From assembly GCA_004172935.1 (NCBI GenBank), contig SDZD01000025.1, positions 1 through 64,000 of the forward strand: DNA of 64,000 nucleotides, read 5' to 3'. Within the stretch, counting starts at the first letter, position 1; every line of letters starts with the position of its first letter. Under the pieces are notes generated by a model, which did not search any database, was not told the origin of the DNA, and was given only the letters and a program-made list of their open reading frames with translations. The position numbers and the translations under genes were made by a program. Positions 26,313-35,495 of the stretch are shown here, in pieces. The stretch is from a bacterium (lineage in GTDB: Bacteria; Armatimonadota; Abditibacteriia; Abditibacteriales; Abditibacteriaceae).

Positions 26313-27923
26313 TCAGCGAAGAGAAGGTTGGGGAGCGATGAACAACATCGTTGAGCCATTATGAGCGACGTTTGTCCATTTTTCGCGCTTTAGTTCACTC
26401 ACTAATCCTTCCTGCGTTTCAATATCGACAAGAGCCTGCGTGTAGCCTTCTTGAAGTAGCTTTGCCCCTGCCCCCTTCGGCCCAGAGGAAAGCTTCACAT
26501 AGTCCTCCCAGAAGGATTCGGGAAACAATTCTATACGGGGATCGCATAATGGAAGAACCGCCTTATCGCCTTCGAGTTGAGGGCGCGTCGACCATGTCAT
26601 AAAGGAGCCACACACCATATCCGTCCACACCTTGGCATCAGCCTGTTCAGGATTCTTGTGCCACCACTCGACGGCGGATGTCGCGGAGGTTCGTTCCAGC
26701 AACAAATCGGGGTCGCCAGAAAAAATGTGTTGTGGTGTGCGCGCGAAACGGCTTTTAAAGGAATCGGGCCACGGCAGGTCTACTTTCACCTGAGGCAAGA
26801 AGAGCAGAGGCGACACACATAGGAACACCAATAGAACGGCGTTGATGAGTTGGGCGGCGCGCGGCACGGGCGCGGGTTTGGGAGCCGGAATGATATGTGC
26901 CAGCAACAGGCTCAATAAAGGAGCGGTGAAGAGCGCGAACCAGATCATAGCTCGTTGGTCGCGAGCGCCCATAACCCAGGTAAGGGCGATTGGGGCGAGC
27001 CAGGGGAAACAGGTTTTCGCGGGTTTGGCGATGCGCCATGAAACGGCGAGAATTAGCGGCGACACCCAGAAGAGAATGCTGTGCCACTCATCGAAACCAG
27101 GAGAGCGCCATTCCTGAATGTACTTTTGGCTGATGGCATCGTTCGAGAGAGAACTCAGATAGATATAAAGTTTGATGCCATGAGGATTAACGAGCGTTAC
27201 AACACTGGCGGCAACCGCAGTGACTCCCAATGCAAAGGCCCTGGTGCGCCCGAAGAATAATTGGGCAAAGCTAAGTACCGCAATTGAAGCCGGAGCCAGT
27301 ACGAAAGCCCCATGTGTGTTGGCCCAAAGCCCAGAAACTGCGCATAAGGCGATTCCCGGACCTATCCTGGGGTTCTTCCAGAAATCGAGAAGCAACCAAA
27401 CCCAGAGAGCGCACAAAATGACGGAAAAAGTCTGAGGACGCAAATCAATGTTGTTGGACAACAGCAGAAATGCCCACAAACAGCCCAGCATAGTGGCTCG
27501 CGCGCTGGACGAAGACGCCAAATCTTCGTGCTTCGTCCAACGCAGCGCCGAACTGATGGAAAACACGAAAGCGGCCAACAAGACAAAGGCGCGCAACAAC
27601 TGGAGTCCGCTTAAGCCAAATTTCGTAACCGTGAGGTACAACGCAATTTCTGACAGCCATGACTGATAGTAGAATGGCTTATCCAACGGGACGCCCGTCG
27701 ACATCATATTAGTGGTGGGCAACTTTCCGGCGAGAACAGCTAATTCGCCAGCTCGAACGTGGTACCACAGATCGTTGGGCGCCAGGGCCTGCAAAAGCGC
27801 AAAAATCAGAGCAACCAGAGGCACGAACAACAACCACAGCGTCTCGATGCGCGCCCAGAAAGGCAGCACTGGCGCACGGGGAGCCGGATTGATGGGGCAT
27901 GGTGTACTCAAAGGCGAAATCAC
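26313..27923 (-). CDS. Polytopic membrane protein, GT-C glycosyltransferase-like
   Basis: A protein of 536 residues with about ten predicted transmembrane helices (LLFVPLVALIFALLQALAP, LLRAFVLLAAFVFSISSAL, TMLGCLWAFLLLSNN and others), followed by a soluble 150-residue C-terminal domain. The first loop contains APNDLWYHVRAGELA. An Asp-containing first loop followed by a multi-helix core and C-terminal globule is the architecture of lipid-sugar-dependent GT-C enzymes, but I cannot match a named family. The final domain (VWTDMVCGSFMTWSTRP, LCDPRIELFPESFWEDY) may bind the acceptor. It stands alone, with divergent intergenic space on its 5' side. Confidence 0.65.
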   Translation of the reverse strand: MISPLSTPCPINPAPRAPVLPFWARIETLWLLFVPLVALIFALLQALAPNDLWYHVRAGELAVLAGKLPTTNMMSTGVPLDKPFYYQSWLSEIALYLTVTKFGLSGLQLLRAFVLLAAFVFSISSALRWTKHEDLASSSSARATMLGCLWAFLLLSNNIDLRPQTFSVILCALWVWLLLDFWKNPRIGPGIALCAVSGLWANTHGAFVLAPASIAVLSFAQLFFGRTRAFALGVTAVAASVVTLVNPHGIKLYIYLSSLSNDAISQKYIQEWRSPGFDEWHSILFWVSPLILAVSWRIAKPAKTCFPWLAPIALTWVMGARDQRAMIWFALFTAPLLSLLLAHIIPAPKPAPVPRAAQLINAVLLVFLCVSPLLFLPQVKVDLPWPDSFKSRFARTPQHIFSGDPDLLLERTSATSAVEWWHKNPEQADAKVWTDMVCGSFMTWSTRPQLEGDKAVLPLCDPRIELFPESFWEDYVKLSSGPKGAGAKLLQEGYTQALVDIETQEGLVSELKREKWTNVAHNGSTMLFIAPQPSLR

Positions 27924-28252
27924 ACCCTCGTTTTGCGAGAGTTTTGCCTTTAAATCTATTGTCTCTTAATTTTCGGCTTTTGGCCCTACCAACCAAACTA
28001 CCCACGCAGCAAATCAGCGATTTCGAGTCGCAGTCTCGATGGGCCAACGTCTTTTGGCCAATTAGTTAAAAGGTGTCAACTAGCCGAACTTGATAATGAA
28101 TCGAGGACTGATACCGTTTTAGAATGCGACTTCAGTTATTAAATACATTTCCAAATATCATTTAAAAACCGGAACAAAGTGGTTATCAAGCGCGACTAAT
28201 TTAATTCTGAGTCTTCTAAGCAAGTAAAGAATTCTTTTCGCCGTCTTTCGTT
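27924..28252. other. Divergent intergenic region
   Basis: About 330 nt between the start of the minus-strand membrane protein (27923) and the plus-strand barrel-like protein (28253). It is markedly AT-rich from 28080 to 28230 and should hold both promoters. No coding frame, terminator or riboswitch was recognised. Confidence 0.45.
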
Positions 28253-30031
28253 ATGTCTCGTTCTCGTTTGTGGATTTACCCGTTTTTACTGGCCTTGCCC
28301 ACTTTGGCAAGCGCCGATGAAACGCCGGCTCCTCTAAATGCCGCGACTGGGACGCCAACTTTTTGGCGCGAAAATACGCTGACAACCCCAGCGATGCCCG
28401 GTGTCTCGGCCACTCCCCAGCCAGTGACACGCGCGCAATTCTTTAATGCCGCCTCCTCACAATTCAGCCTTATTGGCGAGTTGAAGAACTGGCGCGACAC
28501 ATTGCGAGGCAGTGGCATGGCGCCGCGCCGCGATCTGTGGAAGAAGTCGTTGGCAGGGGGGAACAAAGTAGCGCTGGGTCTTGGCAACGTGAACGCCCCC
28601 AATCTTGCGGGCTTCACCAGCGGTGCGGGCACATCATTCATGTGGCAGGGCGCATCGGGAGCCAGCTTCGAAGCAGGAAGTACAACACGCCCGCTCTGGC
28701 TCGACCAAGTGGCGCAGCGCTTCGATAAAGAAACCAGCGACGACCAGAAGCCTCTGGCCGCGCTCGACCGCAACAGCGTGACGTGGCTGCGCGCCAAACC
28801 CGTTTCGACCAAACAGGGCGAAATCGACGCCATCTTCATGCGAGCCGCCCGCGATGGCAAAGTCGGAGAAGGCGAAGATTGGACGAGCGGCAACTTTGGC
28901 AGCGTGAACACTCGCCTGTCGCTCCCGGCGCGCTGGTCGCTGCGCAGCTCGTGGGCAAGCGCCCAGCTCGAAGATCGCGATACCACCACGAGTTGGAACG
29001 CCTCGGCCAACGGGCCGCTCTCGCACGCATGGGGCGAAGCCGACCTCGCATTCAACTATCGAACCACCGACGCAGGTTATGAAACCTTCGCCGGGAAAAA
29101 TGTCGCCGGAGAGCGCGCGGGCGATGCGCAGATCACACAGAAGATTCAGACCCCCATCATTTCGGGGCAACTGACCGCCAACGCTTCGACAACGGAACGC
29201 ATCTCGTTGGAAGGCGCTGGCACAGGAACGGAGATGGCTCGCGAAGCCGCGCGTGCCAACGCCGATTTGAAGGTGCAGGTATTGCCTACCGTTTCGTTGA
29301 AGGCGCAGGGCAATGTGTCAAGCACCCAAATCGAGCGCCTCACTGCCGTACCTCCCGCTGAAACGGCAGCGATTCCCACCGCCCACGAGAATCAAATCGG
29401 CGCGGGCGGCGACTTGGGAGTCGAAGTGAAAGTTTCCAAAGCGCTTTCGATGGAAGCCGCCGCAGGATTGACTCAGGGCACCGTAGTCGTGGACGCGGGC
29501 ACACCACTTCAAAATGTGGAAAGCCGCGCCACCTTCCGCCTCAAGCATAAAACAGGCGGCGGCTCGTGGGGAGCCAGTTTCCAGGCGCGCGACCGCGTGG
29601 CCGATACAGCGAGCGAGACATCTTCGCCGTGGACTCACGTAGCGAACGTCGGCCTAGAAGGTGAGCGCCGCTTAATCGGCGATTTCCGCCTGAAGGCCAA
29701 CGTGAACTGGCTAATTGACCGTGATGCAGAAGAAGGCGACAACAATGGAGTGGCACGCATCGTGACGACGCAGCTCACGTTCGCCAAAGCCGCCCGCCTC
29801 GACTTGCGCTATCGCGATGGCGCCGCCCTACCCGGCACCATCAGCAGCGACCCTCTGGGCAGCTTGTTCTCATCCTCCTCGTTCGCAGCCGGCAACCGCG
29901 AGATTGCGACCCGCATCAACCTTGGCAGTGCCGCCAACGGCAATGGACTGGGCATGGCCTTCGAGTGGGCGCGTCAGGGAGCGACCAGCTCGCCCAACGA
30001 CTCGTGGAAGATTGGGCTGACGTACAAGTAA
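28253..30031 (+). CDS. Exported outer-membrane beta-barrel-like protein
   Basis: A protein of 592 residues with a signal peptide (MSRSRLWIYPFLLALPTLAS, cleaved near ASA). The mature part alternates short amphipathic strands with Gly/Asn turns: RWSLRSSWASAQLEDRD, TSWNASANGPLSHAWGEADL, GSWGASFQARDRVAD, FRLKANVNWLIDRDAEEGD and a final SWKIGLTYK strand. This looks like a 14- to 18-stranded barrel of the outer membrane, but no family was identified. If right, it supports a two-membrane envelope. It has its own terminator at 30047. Confidence 0.65.
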   Translation: MSRSRLWIYPFLLALPTLASADETPAPLNAATGTPTFWRENTLTTPAMPGVSATPQPVTRAQFFNAASSQFSLIGELKNWRDTLRGSGMAPRRDLWKKSLAGGNKVALGLGNVNAPNLAGFTSGAGTSFMWQGASGASFEAGSTTRPLWLDQVAQRFDKETSDDQKPLAALDRNSVTWLRAKPVSTKQGEIDAIFMRAARDGKVGEGEDWTSGNFGSVNTRLSLPARWSLRSSWASAQLEDRDTTTSWNASANGPLSHAWGEADLAFNYRTTDAGYETFAGKNVAGERAGDAQITQKIQTPIISGQLTANASTTERISLEGAGTGTEMAREAARANADLKVQVLPTVSLKAQGNVSSTQIERLTAVPPAETAAIPTAHENQIGAGGDLGVEVKVSKALSMEAAAGLTQGTVVVDAGTPLQNVESRATFRLKHKTGGGSWGASFQARDRVADTASETSSPWTHVANVGLEGERRLIGDFRLKANVNWLIDRDAEEGDNNGVARIVTTQLTFAKAARLDLRYRDGAALPGTISSDPLGSLFSSSSFAAGNREIATRINLGSAANGNGLGMAFEWARQGATSSPNDSWKIGLTYK

Positions 30032-30046
30032 GAAGCGATATTTTTG

Positions 30047-30091
30047 CAAGAAGGGACCGGGACATTTGGAATGTTCGGTCCCTTCTTGTTT
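30047..30091 (+). terminator. Rho-independent terminator
   Basis: CAAGAAGGGACCG at 30047-30059 pairs with the complementary run ending at 30088, followed by TTTTT. It ends the transcript of the barrel-like protein. Confidence 0.85.
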
Positions 30092-30251
30092 TTATAGGCG
30101 CCACGCGGTGTCTAACAGCTTCGCCAGAAAAACAAAGGGATAAACATTACTTGATAGTTACGCCACAGATACAAATAGAAAGCATCTAAAGGAGACCAGT
30201 AATGGTCATACCCGACCATGTGGCAAAGCAACGAGCAAATCGGTGAATTCT

Positions 30252-30824
30252 ATGTGGCAACGCTTTACGGAAGCATCGCGCAAGGCTATTGTGAGGGCAG
30301 AACTCGAAGCCATACAAGGGCGTAGCGAACAAGTCGAGGCACAACACTTGTTACTGGCCCTGTTGAACGCCCCGGAGTGCGCTGGCGCGCAGATTTTGCT
30401 AAAAATGGGCGTCACGCCGGGAAAAGTACGCACCGTTCTAGCTCTCGATCCACAGGCGACATCGTTCGATCAGAAAATGTACAGCAAAGAAATCGAAAAG
30501 CTGAGTACCGAATTTCAGGTCGATCCCGAATTGATTCGCAGAATCGAAAGGCAACTCATCGCCAAAATGAAAGATCAATTCAAGAAGCCAGAATTGAAAC
30601 TTTCCGACCGCATGAGAAGGATTCTGGAATTATCCTCCGAAGAGGCGCGGCAAACACAGGCCATTGTCGAACATGCCAACATCATTGGCACCACCCATTT
30701 GCTGTTGGGTCTTTTGCGCGACAACGACAATCCGGCAGCAAGTGCCCTTCAGAAATTGGGTCTAAATCTGGACTTAGCGCGCCTGGAAGTCATCGAATAT
30801 TTGCGCACTAAAGGCGAAGAGTAG
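30252..30824 (+). CDS. Stand-alone Clp N-terminal domain protein
   Basis: A protein of 190 residues from ATG 30252 (a GTG at 30243 in frame is the alternative). MWQRFTEASRKAIVRAELEA matches the start of ClpC/ClpB N-domains (MFERFTERARKVI type), and VEAQHLLLALLNAPECAGAQ is the first Clp-N repeat. The second repeat is at the C-terminus: HANIIGTTHLLLGLLRDNDN followed by PAASALQKLGLN. Between them lies a charged linker of about 60 residues. There is no AAA+ module. Such proteins can act as adaptors or decoys for ClpC-type unfoldases, or as ClpS-like binders; that role is inference. A glycosyltransferase gene follows by 105 nt. Confidence 0.82.
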   Translation: MWQRFTEASRKAIVRAELEAIQGRSEQVEAQHLLLALLNAPECAGAQILLKMGVTPGKVRTVLALDPQATSFDQKMYSKEIEKLSTEFQVDPELIRRIERQLIAKMKDQFKKPELKLSDRMRRILELSSEEARQTQAIVEHANIIGTTHLLLGLLRDNDNPAASALQKLGLNLDLARLEVIEYLRTKGEE

Positions 30825-30929
30825 CGGTCAGCGCCACAAAAATACGCATTTTTTGTTTTCCTTTTGTTGAAATTGCACGATGGCGCTACCAATGCGGTTA
30901 CAGGGCGTCAAAAATCGCTCGTTGCCTTT

Positions 30930-32156
30930 ATGCCGCCCCCATTGGAATCCCCATTTCGTATAGCGCGCATTTCGACGCGGCCCGCAGTCGGGGGCGCGGC
31001 GGCCCATGTAGCCCTGCTGGTCAAACATTTTCAGGCTCCCGACTATCCCACGCTGTTTCTTTCGGGTTGCCCCGAACGGGGTGAGGGCGATTTCTATGAT
31101 TTGCGCGCCCCCACCGAACGCCGCCCAACCATAATCCGCTCGCTTCGCCGCGAACCCGATCTGGGTCGCGATGCGCGCGCCCTGCGCACTCTGGTACGCC
31201 ACTTCCGCAGCTTCAAACCACATCTGGTCGATACCCACCTTTCCAAAGCGGGCATTCTGGGCCGCCTAGCTGCTCGTCTGACACGTGTACCTGTGGTGAT
31301 GCACACCTTCCACGTCAATATCTTCGAGGGCTACAATTGGGACTCACCGCAGCGCTCGCTGTACCTGAAACTGGAACGAGCCTGTGCGCGCTGGACCGAC
31401 CGCCTTATCTGCCTCTCCGATGACCTCGGCGAAGAGTTGTTGGGGCTGGGCATCGGGCAAGCCTCGCAGTGGCAAACCATTCGACTGGGTCTGGAACTCG
31501 ATAATTTCGAGGGCACAGCGCAGCAACACCATATCGACCGCGAGCAATTGCGCCGCGAACTTGGCTTGCCCACAAACACACCCGTCGTCGGAGTGGTGGC
31601 GCGTCTGGCTCCCGTCAAGGGCCTCAAGTTTCTGCTCGATGCGGCGCCACAAATTTTAAGCGGCGTGCCAGATGCTCATTTCGTGATAGCAGGCGACGGT
31701 CCCTCGCGCCAAAGACTCGAAGAACAAGCGCGCCAGATGAAGTTAGCGAATCGCGTTCATTTTCTGGGAATGCGCGCCGATGTCGCCGCATTGTATCGTG
31801 CCTTTGACTGCCTGACGCTGCCTTCGCTGCAAGAGGGCACACCGATTTCGCTCATCGAAGCCCTCGCGGCGCAGGCTCCCATCGTCGCCAGCGATGTAGG
31901 CGGGGTTTCGATGCTGGTGCAGCACGAACGGACGGGGCTATTAGTACCAGCGCGCAATTCGGGTGCGCTGGCGCGCTCGGTGGTGCGAGTGCTGAAATCA
32001 CCGGACGAGGCGCGCCGTCTCGGCGAAACCGGCCACCAGCAAATGCGCCACGAGTGGAGTGCCACCCGCTTAGTAGAAGACCATCGCGCGCTATACGCGC
32101 GGCTATGGCAGGAAAGTCAGGCCAACCCGATTCGGTCTTCGGCCCAGGTGGCTTGA
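30930..32156 (+). CDS. Glycosyltransferase, GT4 family (GT-B fold)
   Basis: A protein of 408 residues, starting at ATG 30930 (MPPPLESPFRIARISTRPAV); an upstream TTG in frame gives a non-typical extension. The N-terminal Gly-rich loop is PAVGGAAAHVALL. The nucleotide-sugar half shows VGVVARLAPVKGLKFLLDAA, VIAGDGPSRQRLEEQA and the E-X7-E region EGTPISLIEALAAQAPIVAS. It transfers a sugar from a nucleotide donor; the acceptor is unknown but probably lipid-linked or cell-surface glycan. It lies 52 nt ahead of folD on the same strand. Confidence 0.9.
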   Translation: MPPPLESPFRIARISTRPAVGGAAAHVALLVKHFQAPDYPTLFLSGCPERGEGDFYDLRAPTERRPTIIRSLRREPDLGRDARALRTLVRHFRSFKPHLVDTHLSKAGILGRLAARLTRVPVVMHTFHVNIFEGYNWDSPQRSLYLKLERACARWTDRLICLSDDLGEELLGLGIGQASQWQTIRLGLELDNFEGTAQQHHIDREQLRRELGLPTNTPVVGVVARLAPVKGLKFLLDAAPQILSGVPDAHFVIAGDGPSRQRLEEQARQMKLANRVHFLGMRADVAALYRAFDCLTLPSLQEGTPISLIEALAAQAPIVASDVGGVSMLVQHERTGLLVPARNSGALARSVVRVLKSPDEARRLGETGHQQMRHEWSATRLVEDHRALYARLWQESQANPIRSSAQVA

Positions 32157-32208
32157 TTGTAGTGCGTAGCCGACCTTGGCGGGAAAAAGGCAGTCAGACT
32201 AAATACAG

Positions 32209-33063
32209 ATGATTCTTCTGGACGGGAAAGCGACCGCCGAACGGGTGCGGGCGCGCGTAAAAACTGAAGTCGAAGTGCTCAAAGCCAAGGGCAAAAGCGT
32301 TGGACTAGGCACGGTTCTGGTCGGCGACGACCCAGCGAGCGCGGTGTATATCGGCGCCAAAATCAAGGCGTGCGAAGAAGCGGGCATCGACTCGATTCAC
32401 GCCCACTTACCCTCAACCGCGACACAAGAGGAAGTTGAACAACAAATCAAAGCGTTCAACGAAGACCCGCGCGTTTCGGCCTTCATCGTTCAACTGCCGC
32501 TCCCCAAAGGCTTGAACGAAGAGAGGGCGCTACTCGCCATCAGCCCAGACAAAGACGCCGACGGTTTGCACCCTGTCAACCTAGGACGCCTGGTGATGGG
32601 CGCCAATGGCCCCCTGCCCTGCACTCCCGCCGGAATTGTCGAGTTGCTACGCGAACATGATGTCCCGGTCGAGGGTAAGCGCGTGGTCATCGTCGGGCGC
32701 GGCCTCACCATCGGACGCCCTCTGGCGCTATTGCTGGCCCTCAAGCGCCCCGGATGCAATGCGGCGGTCACAGTAGTCCACACCGGAGTCAAGGATTTGG
32801 CGAGCTACACCCGCGAAGCCGACATCGTCATCGCGGCGGCAGGTAGCCCCAACCTCATCAAAGCCGATTGGATCAAAGAAGGCGCAGCCGTAGTTGGCGG
32901 CGGGCTAACGCGCGGCGAAGGCAAAAAAATTCTGTCCGATGTCGATGATTCGGTGGCCGAAGTCGCTGGCTGGATGACCCCGCGCGTCGGCGGAGTCGGC
33001 CCCATGACCGTCGCTATGCTGCTCAAAAACACAGTCGAAGCCGCCCAAAAACAAAGCGCCTGA
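32209..33063 (+). CDS. folD: FolD, methylenetetrahydrofolate dehydrogenase / cyclohydrolase
   Basis: A 284-residue bifunctional enzyme interconverting 5,10-methylene- and 10-formyl-tetrahydrofolate with NADP. Conserved features: the catalytic Tyr-Lys pair in ASAVYIGAKIKACEEAGI (Y47, K51), VQLPLPKGLNEERALLAISP, DKDADGLHPVNLGRL, the PCTPAGIVELL loop, the nucleotide site VVIVGRGLTIGRPLALLL and the C-terminal TPRVGGVGPMTVAMLLKNT. Length is normal. A hairpin terminator follows at 33089. Confidence 0.97.
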   Translation: MILLDGKATAERVRARVKTEVEVLKAKGKSVGLGTVLVGDDPASAVYIGAKIKACEEAGIDSIHAHLPSTATQEEVEQQIKAFNEDPRVSAFIVQLPLPKGLNEERALLAISPDKDADGLHPVNLGRLVMGANGPLPCTPAGIVELLREHDVPVEGKRVVIVGRGLTIGRPLALLLALKRPGCNAAVTVVHTGVKDLASYTREADIVIAAAGSPNLIKADWIKEGAAVVGGGLTRGEGKKILSDVDDSVAEVAGWMTPRVGGVGPMTVAMLLKNTVEAAQKQSA

Positions 33064-33088
33064 GAAGTGGGATAGGGCAAAAGGAGAG

Positions 33089-33118
33089 TGACGCGCCATA
33101 GTACCACGGCGCGTCTTT
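33089..33118 (+). terminator. Hairpin terminator after folD
   Basis: GACGCGCC (33090-33097) pairs with GGCGCGTC (33108-33115) around a 10-nt loop, followed by TTTCACTT. The T run is weak, so efficiency is uncertain. Confidence 0.6.
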
Positions 33119-33211
33119 CACTTCTCAATTCCTCACCACTTCCGCAAAAGGTGTAGCGCTTTACTGGCACAAGATTCCCCACTAAAGCAGGTCGCACCGC
33201 AATAGTGCCCT

Positions 33212-33484
33212 CTAATAACTCAGCACGTCGCGTGCTTCGGGGTGGCGTTGGAAGTAGGCGACCATGAACGAGCAAACCGGGGTGATCTTGCCCTGTTTTT
33301 CGCGCGCATGTTCGACGATACCCGCCGCCAAACGCGAGGCGACTCCGCCGCCGCGTAGCTCGTTTGGCACTTCGACGTGGGTGACAACCCATTCATCGGG
33401 ACGCACGATGCAGTCGGCGATGGCCAGTTTTCCATCGACTTCCAATTCAAAACGCTCTCGCTTGGGATTCCATTGAACGCTCAT
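33212..33484 (-). CDS. Small GNAT-type N-acetyltransferase (YjdJ-like)
   Basis: A protein of 90 residues from ATG 33484 (MSVQWNPKRERFELEVDGKL). The acetyl-CoA loop is visible as VPNELRGGGVASRLAAGIVE (R/Q-x-x-G-x-A/G pattern), and the C-terminal KITPVCSFMVAYFQRHPEAR is the signature of the short GNAT group with YjdJ-like proteins (PF14542). These lack the usual N-terminal half of GNAT enzymes. The substrate is unknown. It lies alone on the minus strand between two plus-strand operons; its 5' end faces dapB with a 53-nt gap. Confidence 0.85.
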   Translation of the reverse strand: MSVQWNPKRERFELEVDGKLAIADCIVRPDEWVVTHVEVPNELRGGGVASRLAAGIVEHAREKQGKITPVCSFMVAYFQRHPEARDVLSY

Positions 33485-33537
33485 TTGAAGCGGAATTGCA
33501 CGCAAAGCACGCGCCGCGTTTTAAAATAAAGAGCCGC

Positions 33538-34332
33538 ATGATAGAGGTTTGTTTGATTGGCGCAGGTGGGCGCATGGGTCTGGAAATCGTCCGCGCCTTA
33601 AACACGGACGGCGAAACACAGTTGCAAAGCGCCCTTGGGCGCTCGCACGCAGGAAAAGATGTCGGCGACATGGCGGGCACTGGCGCCAACGGCGTATTAC
33701 TCTCGACCGATTTAGCCGCGACCCTCAGCGAGAAATCGCCGGACGTGGTTCTTGATGTCTCGGTGCCAGCCGCTGTCATGGCGAATGCACGCGAGGCCAT
33801 CAAAGCACATTTGCCGCTTATCATCGGCGCGACCGGACTTTCCGAAAGCGACTTAGCTGTATTAGATGCCCTCGCACGCGAGGCACAGGTTCCGGTTCTC
33901 ATCGCTCCCAACTTCGCTATTGGCGCGATTTTGATGATGCGCTTTGCCGCCGAAGCCGCCAAATATTTCGACAACGCCGAGATTTTGGAATTTCACCATC
34001 CCAAGAAGTTGGACGCTCCTTCGGGTACAGCATTTAAGACCGCATTGCTGATGCGCGAGGCACGCGGCGAAGATTTCGAGCATATCGGTGGCGACGATGC
34101 CAACGCACCGGGCGCGCGAGGCGGACAAATTGGGGGAATCGCGCTGCATTCCATTCGTCAACCCGGTTTCTTGGCCCACCAGGAAGTCATTCTTGGTATG
34201 ACGGGTCAGACTTTACATATCCGCCACGACGCCATTACGCGCGACTGCTATATGCCCGGTGTATTGCTTGCCATTAAAAAGGTGCGCGATTTGTCGGCGG
34301 GCGTCCATTTTGGACTTGAACACGTGATGTAA
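33538..34332 (+). CDS. dapB: DapB, 4-hydroxy-tetrahydrodipicolinate reductase
   Basis: A protein of 264 residues from ATG 33538, preceded by AAAGAG; a longer frame to 33496 adds non-conserved residues. It reduces hydroxy-tetrahydrodipicolinate in the lysine/meso-diaminopimelate pathway. The Rossmann loop GAGGRMG is at 8-14. GATGLSESDLAVLDALAREA, the catalytic EILEFHHPKKLDAPSGTA (His-His and Lys) and the C-terminal FGLEHVM are also present. It heads a run with asd and dapA. Confidence 0.96.
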   Translation: MIEVCLIGAGGRMGLEIVRALNTDGETQLQSALGRSHAGKDVGDMAGTGANGVLLSTDLAATLSEKSPDVVLDVSVPAAVMANAREAIKAHLPLIIGATGLSESDLAVLDALAREAQVPVLIAPNFAIGAILMMRFAAEAAKYFDNAEILEFHHPKKLDAPSGTAFKTALLMREARGEDFEHIGGDDANAPGARGGQIGGIALHSIRQPGFLAHQEVILGMTGQTLHIRHDAITRDCYMPGVLLAIKKVRDLSAGVHFGLEHVM

Positions 34333-34347
34333 TCACGCCGAATAGAT

Positions 34348-35424
34348 ATGACCAAGAAGAAAGTCGCCGTTATCGGCGCGACCGGCATCGCTGGTCAGCA
34401 ATTTTTAGCCGCGCTCCCCAATCACCCGGAGTTTGAAGTTGTCGCTCTCGCCGCTTCGAGCCGCAGCGCGGGCAAATCGTATCTCGACGCCATCCGCGAG
34501 CCTTCGGGCATGGTCGGCTGGTGGTGCGACGAAGCGCTCCACCCCGAATACGCGAAAATGCAGGTACAGGACGCGCTCAAATTCGACGCGACCACTGTGG
34601 ACTGCGTGTTCACGGCAGTCGAAAGCGACGCCGCCAAAGAGTTGGAGCCGCTGTATGCGCTCACCACGCCCGTCGTTTCGACGGCCAGCGCCTACCGCTA
34701 TTTCGATGACACGCCGATTTTTGTGCCCGGCGTCAACAACTCACATATCGAGTTGCTGAATCGTCAGCAGAAAGAGCGCGGCTGGAAGGGCTTCGTGACT
34801 CCGGTCCCCAACTGCACCACCACTGGCCTTGCCATGACGCTCAAACCCATTCAGGATGCTTTTGGCATCAAGGGCGTCATTCTTACCTCGATGCAAGCGA
34901 TGAGCGGCGCTGGTCGGCGCGGCGGCGTGTTGGGCCTGGATGCGCTCGACAATATCATCCCTTACATTTCGGGCGAAGAAGAAAAAGTGCAAAAGGAAAC
35001 ACAGAAAATTCTCGGTTCGCTCAGCGATGGTGCCATCGTTCCGGCCAGCTTCGGCGTTTCGGCGACTTGCACACGTGCCAACGTTTCGGATGGACATACC
35101 GAAGCCGTGTTCGTGGCCACCGAAAAGCCATGCTCGGTCGAGGATGCCATTGCAGCGATGCGCGACTTCAAGGGCGGTTTGGAGGGATTGACCTCGACAC
35201 CAGAACACCTGATTTACGTGCATGACGACCCATTCCGTCCGCAACCCCGCCGCGACCGCGACATGGGCGGCGGCATGACAACAGTTGTGGGCCGCGTGCG
35301 CCCCGAAACGGTACTAGGGCAAAGCGGCATCAAATATGTGCTGGTTTCGCACAACACCAAGATGGGCGCCGCCAAAGGCGCGATTCTGGTAGCGGAACTG
35401 TTGGTGCGCGAGGGACGCATTTAA
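34348..35424 (+). CDS. asd: Aspartate-semialdehyde dehydrogenase (archaeal/fungal type)
   Basis: A 358-residue enzyme that reduces aspartyl phosphate to the semialdehyde feeding lysine/diaminopimelate, threonine and methionine synthesis. The NADP loop GATGIAGQQFLAAL is at the N-terminus. The catalytic Cys is C156 in VPNCTTTGLAMTLKP, and MSGAGRRGGVLGLDALDNII follows. Its length and insert pattern (for example GMVGWWCDEALHPEYAKMQV) match the archaeal/fungal branch, not the E. coli type. It starts 15 nt after dapB. Confidence 0.95.
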   Translation: MTKKKVAVIGATGIAGQQFLAALPNHPEFEVVALAASSRSAGKSYLDAIREPSGMVGWWCDEALHPEYAKMQVQDALKFDATTVDCVFTAVESDAAKELEPLYALTTPVVSTASAYRYFDDTPIFVPGVNNSHIELLNRQQKERGWKGFVTPVPNCTTTGLAMTLKPIQDAFGIKGVILTSMQAMSGAGRRGGVLGLDALDNIIPYISGEEEKVQKETQKILGSLSDGAIVPASFGVSATCTRANVSDGHTEAVFVATEKPCSVEDAIAAMRDFKGGLEGLTSTPEHLIYVHDDPFRPQPRRDRDMGGGMTTVVGRVRPETVLGQSGIKYVLVSHNTKMGAAKGAILVAELLVREGRI

Positions 35425-35436
35425 GAGTGGGGATTT

Positions 35437-35479
35437 GAAGAGTGATGAGTGACGAATCATTCAACACTCATCACTCTTC
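35437..35479. repeat. 15-bp inverted repeat between asd and the next gene
   Basis: GAAGAGTGATGAGTG at 35437-35451 is the exact reverse complement of 35465-35479, with a 13-nt loop. No T run follows, so it is not a standard terminator. It could attenuate or stabilise the message inside the lysine cluster, or be a copy of a dispersed intergenic repeat. Confidence 0.7.
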
Positions 35480-35495
35480 GCTCAACACTTGAGAC

